NCBI GenBank assembly: GCA_025996865.1
Contig: BNTV01000194.1
Span: 1 to 6,007, forward strand
Source of the DNA: Bacteroidia bacterium
GTDB lineage: Bacteria; Bacteroidota; Bacteroidia; Bacteroidales; Azobacteroidaceae
DNA: 6,007 nt
Reading direction: 5' to 3'
Below are positions 1 through 6,007 of this stretch, piece after piece. The notes under the pieces are model-generated. The model searched no databases. It worked only from the letters and a program-made list of their open reading frames with translations, and had not been told where the DNA came from. Each line of letters begins with the position of its first letter. The first letter of the stretch is position 1. Both the position numbers and the translations under genes were made by a program.

Positions 1-706
1 GACGCAATCGTTTTACATCTATCCCGGTAAAGATTATATTTTGACCGATTTCACGCTGACCGACAAATCAGGCGTAGTATCCAACTACATGGCTCCACTG
101 AATGTCGATAAAATGTCGTCCGTTTTAGCCGAAAACGGCAGCAGCCGCGCCTTGTTCATCCCTTTTGACAATGACAAATGGATCAGATACCAGTCTCATC
201 CGCTTGACTTTACGAAGCTCGTGAGCTACGAAGTAACCGCCATTTTCAACAATGATGACCGTCACGGATTGATTATCGGCTCTGTGGAACATGACAATTG
301 GAAATCCGCCGTTTCAATTAGCAAAGGTAATATGCATAATATCGGTTCGCTGATTTGTTATGGCGGCGCTGCCGACGAACTGACTCGCGATTCGAAACCT
401 CATGGCGCCTTACAGGGAGAAACAATCAAATCACCTAAAGTGCTGTTGGGTTATTTCGATGATTGGCGCAACGGAATGGAAAAATATGCCGATGTCAATG
501 CCATAATCACTCCTCCGAGAACATGGAACAAAGCTGTTCCGTTCGGATGGAACAGTTGGGGTGTCTTGCAGTTCCATTTGACGTATCCGAAAGCAATGGA
601 AGTATCCGATTTTTTTAAAGAAAATTTGCAGAATCACTCTTTTGTCAATTCCGACAACACAGTATATGTGGGACTGGATTCCGGATGGAATAGTCGCGAC
701 TCGTGA
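1..706 (+). CDS. Alpha-galactosidase-like glycoside hydrolase (GH36/GH27 type), internal fragment, broken at both ends
   Basis: The frame is open from base 2 at the window edge (TQSFYIYPGKDY...) to a stop at 704-706, so the TTG at 41 is an internal Leu codon and the gene body continues to the left. About 230 residues look native. A beta-rich N-terminal-type region ends in the linker PRTWNKAVPF, followed by GWNSWG at 545-562, the first-strand signature of the GH27/GH36 catalytic barrel. Next comes an YVGLDS-type strand at about 664-682, where family members normally continue with a Trp-Asn/Asp and several hundred more barrel residues. Here the frame instead ends after GWNSRDS. The catalytic Asp residues, which lie further on in the family, are therefore absent. 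The missing N-terminus appears to lie on the opposite strand at 929 to about 690. Family substrates are terminal alpha-galactosides such as melibiose-type or galactomannan side chains; the exact substrate cannot be read. Family assignment is by remembered motifs, not by a search. Confidence 0.72.
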   Translation, partial: TQSFYIYPGKDYILTDFTLTDKSGVVSNYMAPLNVDKMSSVLAENGSSRALFIPFDNDKWIRYQSHPLDFTKLVSYEVTAIFNNDDRHGLIIGSVEHDNWKSAVSISKGNMHNIGSLICYGGAADELTRDSKPHGALQGETIKSPKVLLGYFDDWRNGMEKYADVNAIITPPRTWNKAVPFGWNSWGVLQFHLTYPKAMEVSDFFKENLQNHSFVNSDNTVYVGLDSGWNSRDS

Positions 707-929
707 TGAGGTTTCCTTTATCTGTGGATTTATAGGAAGCATATACGTTATCGAAAATGAGTCTGGAGTCTTTTTGGATATCAATGCCGTTTGATTGTGT
801 ATCATAAGTTACAGTCCATGAACCGACATTTAACTTTTTGTCGTTGGCGGTACATCCTGACAGCGCACCTGCCGAAATGTTTAGTGCGGCAACACATGCA
901 AATAACCCGGAGAAAAATTTTGTCTTCAT
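645..929 (-). CDS. N-terminal fragment of a secreted lipoprotein, probably the start of the same alpha-galactosidase-like gene
   Basis: The ATG at 929 begins MKTKFFSGLFACVAALNISA and leads to a lipobox LSGC with Cys26, a clear type II signal peptide, so the product would be a membrane-anchored lipoprotein. I chose this start because the frame upstream to 1004 adds 25 residues ahead of the signal peptide and because a promoter-like element lies at 970-977. Residues 27 to about 81 (TANDKKLNVGSWTVTYDTQS to ...ITSRDYS) resemble the N-terminal beta-domain of Bacteroides alpha-galactosidase-like lipoproteins, which compare a sugar-binding beta-sandwich before the barrel. The last 13 residues (IRNPVPHILCCRN) are simply the antisense of the plus-strand hydrolase fragment, and a stop follows at 645-647. 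As it stands the product is 94 residues and non-catalytic. The gene lies downstream of the HTCS gene in the same direction, with a 159-bp gap. That it and the plus-strand fragment belong to one gene is inferred from their complementary content. Confidence 0.7.
   Translation of the reverse strand: MKTKFFSGLFACVAALNISAGALSGCTANDKKLNVGSWTVTYDTQSNGIDIQKDSRLIFDNVYASYKSTDKGNLITSRDYSIRNPVPHILCCRN
678..701. other. Inversion or fold-back junction inside the alpha-galactosidase-like gene
   Basis: Plus-strand hydrolase coding sequence runs into this segment from the left, and minus-strand lipoprotein coding sequence runs into it from the right. Both frames hit a stop soon after crossing it (704-706 on plus, 645-647 on minus). 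The segment holds the perfect palindrome AGTCGCGACT (692-701) and a small inverted pair ATTCC/GGAAT (678-682 and 687-691) around a GGAT loop. The exact crossover cannot be placed because bases here are compatible with both sides; SRDY on the minus side makes the palindrome more likely native to the N-terminal part. Confidence 0.65.
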
Positions 930-1088
930 GATATTTGTGTTTTTCTGTTTTTTTGACAATATTACGAAACAAAGATAAAAAGAGAATATCAGAAAAAAAT
1001 GCACAAACGACGCAGAAAATAATAATTTTGAAGCATTGACGGATTTTTGGGAGGAGATTGTGCAAATGTGATAGATTTTGGCGCAAAA
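930..1088. other. Intergenic region between the HTCS gene and the lipoprotein gene; candidate HTCS target region
   Basis: This 159-bp A/T-rich gap carries the promoter-like element at 970-977. I see no small gene and no strong terminator; the only hairpin just after the HTCS stop is a 5-bp TTTTG/CAAAA stem. HTCS proteins usually activate promoters of neighbouring glycan-use genes, so an operator is expected upstream of the -7 element, between about 1010 and 1088. Two similar stretches, GATTTTTGGGAG (1041-1052) and GATTTTGGCGC (1074-1084), lie there, but their role is unknown. Confidence 0.3.
970..977 (-). promoter_or_regulatory. Bacteroidetes-type -7 promoter element for the lipoprotein gene
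   Basis: The minus strand reads TATCTTTG, a full match to the Bacteroidetes -7 consensus TAnnTTTG, 40 bases upstream of the ATG at 929. A TTTG at 1007-1004 could serve as the -33 element, but its spacing of 26 bases is longer than the usual 19-21, and the correctly spaced position is only A/T-rich. Transcription would start around 960-964, giving a short leader of about 30-35 bases. No strong Shine-Dalgarno sequence precedes the ATG, which is normal for this phylum. Confidence 0.5.
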
Positions 1089-4000
1089 TTAATAGTTTGC
1101 AACATTTTTCCCATTGTGTTTCTCAAATTCCTTCGGAGTCATTCCAAACTGCTTCAAAAACAACTTTCCGAAATACGAAGGCGAATTAATCCCTACCCTG
1201 TAACCAATGTCGCCGATACGGAATTTCCCTTCCTGAATCAGTTCCGCCGCTTTCTTCAACCGTATCAGGCGGATGAAATCGACCGGGGAGAGGTTGAACA
1301 GGTTTTTGATTTTCCGCAGCAGATTGGAACGGCTCATGCCGAGATTTTCCGCCATGCGTTCCACGCCGAAATTAATGTCGGTGATGTTGTTTTGAATCTC
1401 CCGGATTACACGGTTGGCAAATTCTTCATCGCCTTTGTTCATTTGCATATTGTGGACCGGGAAGAACGGACGTTTCGAAAAAGCTTCCCGTTCTATGCGC
1501 CGATTGCTCAGCAAGGAAAAAACTTGCGTTTTCAGATAATTGAAAGAGAAAGGTTTCTCTACGTATGCTTCAGCGCCGAATTTCAATCCGTTGATTTTGC
1601 TGTCGAGGTCGTTTTTGGCAGTAAGAAAAATAATCGGAATATGGCACAAATTCAAGTCTGCTTTCATTATCTTGCACAGTTCGTAACCGTTCATGACGGG
1701 CATCATGATGTCGCTTATCACGAGGTCGATATGATTGTTTCTCAACACTTCAATGGCTTCCTGCCCATTATGGGCAGTTTCTACGGTAAAATGTTCTTCC
1801 AGGCGCTCTTTGATAAAAAGAAGCATTTCTTCGTTGTCTTCAATCAACAACAGGGTATATCCTTTCATGTTTTCGTCCGTTTCCAACGAAGTTTCTTCGT
1901 CGAGCGACACGATGTCTTGTTCCACTGTCTTTTCCGCTTGTTGCCGGATTTCTTCTTCATTGATGGGAATGGTGAGTACAAAAGTATTGTCGGATTGTTC
2001 CGTGTCGAGATAAAGACTGCCTTTGTGGAGCATGGCAAGCGAACGGGCCAAAGGCAGGCCGATGCCTACACCTTGACGCGGTTCCCGCTTCTTGTCTATC
2101 TGATAAAACGGCTCGAATATCCGGATGCCGAGTTCCGGAGAAATTTTTTCACCATCACTCACTACGCGCATGGTGAACGTAGTTTCATCACTCGATAATT
2201 CCACTAAAATGGTTTGCTGTGCGTATTTCAAAGCGTTGTTCAGCAAATTGCTCAGAATCTTGGTGATTGCTTCTTTGTCGATGGCGGCGACAATACTCCT
2301 GTCGGGAATATTTTGCAGCAATATCTTTTTCTTTTGCACAATGGTCGGTTCGAAGCGCGCCAAGGTTTCGTTGAGTAAAGCTGTTACGTCCACGCTTTCA
2401 TATCTCAGGTCGAATTTTTCGGCGCCTATTTTTTGAAAATCAAGCAATTGTCCTGCCAAATTGAGCAGTCGTTTTATATTTTGTCCGATGACGGAAAGGT
2501 TCTTTTTCAGCTTCGGCTCGTCGATGTTCATTTCATGAATTGCTTCCATCGGACCATTGATGAGCGTCAGCGGCGTGCGTATTTCATGGGCGATGGCAGT
2601 AAAAAAACTGATTTTCGATTCATAGAGTTCTTTTTCTTTTTCTATCCCGAATAATTTCTGACGCTCTTCCATTTGCTTTTCCTTGTGCTGCCTGTACCAA
2701 AAGAACCCGCACAATACCAAAGCGATACCCCAAAAGCCATACAAAATGTAAGCCCAAGCCGATTTCCACCAAGGTGGGAGAATAACGATCGAAAGCGCAC
2801 GCGAGGTAAACAAACTGCCGCTCCTTCCATCTGTTGCCTGAATAATGAAAGTGTAATCGCCCGGAGGCAATTTGGCATAAGAAATATTTTGATTGCTGGC
2901 GGCTTTTATCCAATCTTTATCCAAGGGCATCATCTTGTAATAATACTGGTTGGAAGCTGTAGTGGAATAACTCAATAAAGCCACATCGAAACTGATGTCC
3001 GATTGGTCGTGAGGCAAAACAATTTTATCGGCATGTGTAATACATTGTTTCAAAGGAGAATGGGATGCATGTACTGTTATTTCCTGATTATAAACGCTGA
3101 ATTTGGTGATATATACCGGATAGGGAACATGAATGGCTTCCGGTGAATTAGGGTTGAACGCAATCAATCCTTCGATGCCTCCGAAGTAAAATTTCCCGTC
3201 TTTCCCTTTCAAAGCGGATTTATAATTAAACTGATTACCAAGTAATCCGTCTTTGGTGGTATAAACACGCACATATTTCGTGTCGGGATTAAAGCAGACC
3301 AATCCCCGGTTGGTACCGAACCAAAGGTTGTGCATATCATCTTCCAATATTTTGTAGGCGACATCGTCGGGCAATCCGTCCTGAATAGAATAAGTAGTGA
3401 AATTGTCTGTTTGCGGATTGTAACGGCAAATGCCGCCACGATCGGTGGAAAGCCAGATATACCCCCGGCTGTCTTGCATTATCGAACTGACGGAATTGGA
3501 ACTGAGCGTATTAGTCTGTCCTTTTTCATGGACATGTTTTTTGAATGAACCATCGGCAGGCGTATATTTCCACAATCCGCTACCCATGGTGGCAAACCAA
3601 AGGACGCCGGCGCGATCTTCAAATATATCGAATATCCAGTCGTAGCCTACTTCGTCTATTCGGCTGAAAGCAAACGAACCGGGCATCGCCCGGCACAAAC
3701 CCCAACCTGTGCCTATCCAACGCCTGCCTTTGCTGTCTATATAAAAGGCATAGACACTTCCTTCGCCGATGCCAAGCTGTTCGTAACCATAATGTTTGAC
3801 GGCGCCGCCGGGAAGTTGTACCACATCCATTCCCTGTTTGAACAATCCGCAATAAACTTGATTGCTGTAGATGGACATGGCCAGTGTCATCAGATGATTT
3901 TTTCCGCCGGAAAGGTTATAGTGCACTTGCTTTACCTTGCCGGTAGTCGCATCAAGTATATTAATGCCTTCGTCTTCCGTGCCGATCCAGATGTTTCCCG

Positions 4001-5108
4001 CATTATCTTCGGCAATTTCCCGCACTCGTTTCGTACTCAACGAATAAGCATCACTTCCGGGGACGTATTTGTCGAACAGCATATCCCGGCGGGGCAGATA
4101 ATTCACGCCGCCGAACATCGTTCCCAGCCAGACGCCATCTTCCTTGTCCCGGTAAAGCGTGTAAATGATTTTGTCCGACAGGCTGAAAGGACGCATCAAG
4201 TCGGGCTGTAAATGAATCGTCCGGTTTTTATGTTCATTGACGATAAACAAACCGGCGTGCGTGCCTATCCAAAGTTCGTTTCCCCAACACATTAAATTGC
4301 GGACAAACGTTTCCGAAGCATCGGATAAAGGAATTTTCACTAATTCATTGGTAACGGGATTGTATTTCATCACCTCGCCTTCGTGGATAGCCATCGCAAT
4401 CCAATCGCCGTAATCGCATATCGCATTGATGTTTTTCCCCTGTAACGAATAACCGTTTTTGTCCTTCAAATGATGCTCGAACCGGTCGGTTCTATTATTG
4501 TAACGAAACAATCCTACTCCCCAGGAACCAACCCAGACTTCGCCGTTGGCGCGTATGCAAATGCAATCGGGAGCTTCCGTTTTGAAATTTTCTTTGTTGG
4601 TCAATTCATAGAAATAGAGTTGGTTATCCTTGTAGCGGAATACGCCCTGGTCGGGAATTACTACCCAAATATTGCCCAGCGAATCGGCTACAATATTGGA
4701 TACCCAATTGTTCATATCAACGCCTCCTGCCGTTTTTAAATGAACAGCGGTAAAAATATCCAAAGCCGGGTCGTAACGATAGACGCCGCGGTCTGTTCCT
4801 ACCCAGAGTATTCTGTCCTTGTCTTCAAACAAGGCGGAGATGTTGTGATTTCCTGTGCCTGCTACATAATCGTCACAGTCTTTTTGCACAATGGAAGTAC
4901 CGTCAAACCGGTTCAAACCGTTTTTCGTGCCGAACCAAATAAATCCATAACTGTCTTGTACGATGGCTTTCACATTGCTTTGCGACAAGCCGTTTTCTAC
5001 CGAAATATGGGAAAAATAATAGTTGGAGAATCCTCTGTCGGCGGCAAGAACGGCGTTTGCGGAACAGAGGATGCTCAATAACAATAAGGATAGAATCGGT
5101 TTATTCAT
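1089..5108 (-). CDS. Hybrid two-component system (HTCS) sensor kinase/response regulator with AraC-type DNA-binding domain
   Basis: This is an intact 1339-residue one-protein two-component system. The ATG at 5108 is preferred over the in-frame TTG at 5120 because it starts the signal peptide directly (residues 1-22, cleavage after VLA). Residues 23 to about 680 hold 14 propeller blades with W-x-G-T-like motifs (for example IWFGTKNGL, LWVGTDRGV, LWIGTHAGL), enough for two seven-bladed propellers. A Y_Y_Y domain follows at about 690-765, ending before WW at 780-781, then a single membrane helix at 785-805. The kinase has its phospho-acceptor His841 in AHEIRTPLTLI, an N-box (NLLNNALKYA, about 953-962), an FEPFYQ box near 1000 and a G-box GVGIGLPLA (about 1013-1021). 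The receiver has the acidic pair Glu1090/Asp1091, phospho-acceptor Asp1133 (SDIMMPVMNG), Thr1163 and Lys1185. An AraC-type helix-turn-helix domain occupies about 1235-1335 (MAENLGMSRSNLLRKI; GYRVGINSPSYFGKLF). All catalytic residues are present. Known family role: periplasmic glycan sensing and activation of nearby utilisation genes. Its ligand is inferred only from the neighbouring alpha-galactosidase-like gene. Confidence 0.96.
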   Translation of the reverse strand: MNKPILSLLLLSILCSANAVLAADRGFSNYYFSHISVENGLSQSNVKAIVQDSYGFIWFGTKNGLNRFDGTSIVQKDCDDYVAGTGNHNISALFEDKDRILWVGTDRGVYRYDPALDIFTAVHLKTAGGVDMNNWVSNIVADSLGNIWVVIPDQGVFRYKDNQLYFYELTNKENFKTEAPDCICIRANGEVWVGSWGVGLFRYNNRTDRFEHHLKDKNGYSLQGKNINAICDYGDWIAMAIHEGEVMKYNPVTNELVKIPLSDASETFVRNLMCWGNELWIGTHAGLFIVNEHKNRTIHLQPDLMRPFSLSDKIIYTLYRDKEDGVWLGTMFGGVNYLPRRDMLFDKYVPGSDAYSLSTKRVREIAEDNAGNIWIGTEDEGINILDATTGKVKQVHYNLSGGKNHLMTLAMSIYSNQVYCGLFKQGMDVVQLPGGAVKHYGYEQLGIGEGSVYAFYIDSKGRRWIGTGWGLCRAMPGSFAFSRIDEVGYDWIFDIFEDRAGVLWFATMGSGLWKYTPADGSFKKHVHEKGQTNTLSSNSVSSIMQDSRGYIWLSTDRGGICRYNPQTDNFTTYSIQDGLPDDVAYKILEDDMHNLWFGTNRGLVCFNPDTKYVRVYTTKDGLLGNQFNYKSALKGKDGKFYFGGIEGLIAFNPNSPEAIHVPYPVYITKFSVYNQEITVHASHSPLKQCITHADKIVLPHDQSDISFDVALLSYSTTASNQYYYKMMPLDKDWIKAASNQNISYAKLPPGDYTFIIQATDGRSGSLFTSRALSIVILPPWWKSAWAYILYGFWGIALVLCGFFWYRQHKEKQMEERQKLFGIEKEKELYESKISFFTAIAHEIRTPLTLINGPMEAIHEMNIDEPKLKKNLSVIGQNIKRLLNLAGQLLDFQKIGAEKFDLRYESVDVTALLNETLARFEPTIVQKKKILLQNIPDRSIVAAIDKEAITKILSNLLNNALKYAQQTILVELSSDETTFTMRVVSDGEKISPELGIRIFEPFYQIDKKREPRQGVGIGLPLARSLAMLHKGSLYLDTEQSDNTFVLTIPINEEEIRQQAEKTVEQDIVSLDEETSLETDENMKGYTLLLIEDNEEMLLFIKERLEEHFTVETAHNGQEAIEVLRNNHIDLVISDIMMPVMNGYELCKIMKADLNLCHIPIIFLTAKNDLDSKINGLKFGAEAYVEKPFSFNYLKTQVFSLLSNRRIEREAFSKRPFFPVHNMQMNKGDEEFANRVIREIQNNITDINFGVERMAENLGMSRSNLLRKIKNLFNLSPVDFIRLIRLKKAAELIQEGKFRIGDIGYRVGINSPSYFGKLFLKQFGMTPKEFEKHNGKNVANY

Positions 5109-5142
5109 TGGACATGTCAATGACCATTTGGACGAATGTCCA
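5109..5142 (-). promoter_or_regulatory. Overlapping inverted repeats abutting the HTCS start codon
   Basis: TGGACAT (5109-5115) and ATGTCCA (5136-5142) form a perfect 7-bp inverted repeat with a 20-base spacer, and the first arm ends at the base before the ATG. A second TGGAC at 5129-5133 can pair with the same GTCCA (5138-5142) around a 4-base GAAT loop, so two hairpins compete for one arm. This could be an operator for autoregulation or a leader RNA structure near the ribosome site. No T-run follows, so it is not a terminator of the upstream dipeptidase gene. Function is unproven. Confidence 0.35.
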
Positions 5143-5161
5143 TATTATAATGATGCTTCGA

Positions 5162-6007
5162 CTAAATCGCTTTCAGAATCTCCGTCAAATAATCCCAAAA
5201 TTTCTGTACGGTAGCGATTTCCACTTTTTCATCCGGAGAATGAGGAAACTTAATCGTCGGTCCGAAAGAAACCGTATCCAGGCCGGGAACATTGGACAGA
5301 ATAATTCCACATTCCAAACCGGCGTGCATCACTTCCACTTTGGGTTTGTGTCCACGTTGGGTTTCAAAAACTTTTTCCATGATTTTCAGGATTTGGGAAT
5401 CCGGATTCGGGTCCCAACCGGGGTAACCGTTTCCGATTTCGATTTGGTCGGCGCAAGCATTTGTAAATACACTTTCCACACTGCTGCAAATCGCTTTTTT
5501 CTTGCTTTCGGACGAACTACGCGCCAAAAATTTAATTTCCGTCAAATTGTCGCTTGATTTTACAATAGCCATATTAATAGACGTTTCGACCGTATCGGGA
5601 ATTTTCGCGAACATATTGATAAGCCCATTCGGACAACCGACAATGGCGTGCGTCAATTTCCGTTGGACATCCGCCGGAATGATTTTCAAATCTGTAGAAT
5701 GAGTTTGCCTTTCTGCTTTCAATTCGATTTTATCTTCAATTCCGTCAAATTCCTTGTTATATAATTCCCGGTAATAATCGACCATCAGCAGCAAATGTTC
5801 GTAATTTTCTTTTCCGTCAACCAGAATGGTTGCAAAAGCCTCACGGGGAATCGCATTGCGCAAACTTCCGCCTTCAATCGAAGCCAGACGGATACCGTAA
5901 GTCTGTATGGCGTCTTTCAGGAAACGGAACATCAATTTGTTGGCATTGGCACGCCCCAAATGAATATCCACACCGCTGTGACCGCCTTTTAATCCTGTCA
6001 ATGAAAT
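5162..6007 (-). CDS. pepD: Aminoacyl-histidine dipeptidase (PepD, M20 family metallopeptidase), C-terminal part
   Basis: The frame is open to the right window edge (ISLTGLKGGHSG...), so the TTG at 6001 is an internal Leu and the gene begins outside. The visible 281 residues, of roughly 485 in the family, match the second half of PepD: GLKGGHSGVDIH with NANKLMFRFL, GGSLRNAIPREAFATI, VETSINMAIV, YPGWDPNPDS, HAGLECG and the closing GPTIKFPHSPDEKVEI. In PepD these form the dimerisation (lid) domain and the end of the catalytic domain. The His in PHSPDE (codon at 5240-5242) matches the C-terminal zinc ligand; the other metal ligands and the catalytic Asp/Glu lie off the window. The enzyme is cytosolic and cleaves Xaa-His dipeptides such as carnosine, and other dipeptides. 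The gene ends 53 bp before the HTCS gene in the same direction with no evident terminator, so read-through into the HTCS gene is possible, though a functional tie is not implied. Confidence 0.93.
   Translation of the reverse strand: MSLTGLKGGHSGVDIHLGRANANKLMFRFLKDAIQTYGIRLASIEGGSLRNAIPREAFATILVDGKENYEHLLLMVDYYRELYNKEFDGIEDKIELKAERQTHSTDLKIIPADVQRKLTHAIVGCPNGLINMFAKIPDTVETSINMAIVKSSDNLTEIKFLARSSSESKKKAICSSVESVFTNACADQIEIGNGYPGWDPNPDSQILKIMEKVFETQRGHKPKVEVMHAGLECGIILSNVPGLDTVSFGPTIKFPHSPDEKVEIATVQKFWDYLTEILKAI

Noticed and set aside
431..805. Minus-strand frame of 124 codons crossing the junction.
   Set aside because: It overlaps both hydrolase fragments in the wrong frames and carries neither signal peptide nor family motif.
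930..1004. Upstream extension of the lipoprotein frame to 1004.
   Set aside because: It would put 25 hydrophobic and charged residues ahead of a complete lipoprotein signal peptide and would cover the promoter-like element at 970-977.
1076..1088. TTTTG/CAAAA stem with a 3-base loop right after the HTCS stop, as a terminator.
   Set aside because: The stem is only 5 bp, A/T-rich and not followed by a T-run on the minus strand, so it is too weak to call.
1047..2198. Long plus-strand open frame of 383 codons.
   Set aside because: It lies antisense to the kinase, receiver and helix-turn-helix parts of the HTCS gene, which show clear conserved motifs. Its translation is Phe/His/Val-rich with no recognisable domain, typical of a shadow frame.
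3792..4211. Plus-strand frame of 139 codons within the propeller region.
   Set aside because: It is antisense to the HTCS propeller repeats and has no motif of its own.
5109..5120. TTG at 5120 as HTCS start, adding MTCP.
   Set aside because: The ATG at 5108 gives a standard signal peptide beginning MNKPILSLLLL; the extra residues would only extend it, and TTG is a rarer start.

Overview
The window reads as Bacteroidales (Bacteroides/Parabacteroides-like) chromosome. The evidence is a giant hybrid two-component regulator of the type used in polysaccharide-utilisation loci, a lipoprotein glycoside hydrolase beside it, a promoter element of the Bacteroidetes form TAnnTTTG, and start codons without clear Shine-Dalgarno sequences. 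I see no tRNA, rRNA, CRISPR array or insertion sequence.

Layout from right to left, the direction of transcription of most of it: (1) 6007-5162, minus strand, the C-terminal 281 residues of a PepD-type aminoacyl-histidine dipeptidase (M20 family), cut by the right window edge. (2) A 53-bp gap with overlapping inverted repeats that abut the next start codon. (3) 5108-1089, minus strand, an intact 1339-residue hybrid two-component system (HTCS) protein: signal peptide, 14 propeller blades, Y_Y_Y domain, one membrane helix, histidine kinase, receiver and AraC-type DNA-binding domain. (4) 1088-930, a 159-bp intergenic region with a likely promoter. (5) 929 to about 690, minus strand, the first ~81 residues of a secreted lipoprotein. 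(6) about 690 to 1, plus strand, ~230 internal residues of an alpha-galactosidase-like (GH36/GH27-type) enzyme.

The main anomaly is the head-to-head meeting of items 5 and 6 at about 678-701. They look like the N-terminal and middle parts of one gene joined in opposite orientations, with a perfect 10-bp palindrome (692-701) at the junction. Either an internal segment of the gene has inverted, or the sequence is a fold-back chimera. The two predict different sequence to the left of this window, so the question can be decided.

Inferred biology: the HTCS would sense a glycan breakdown product in the periplasm and activate the neighbouring alpha-galactosidase-like gene. In the arrangement seen here that gene could yield only a 94-residue truncated lipoprotein. 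PepD is a housekeeping peptidase with no evident link to the glycan genes.
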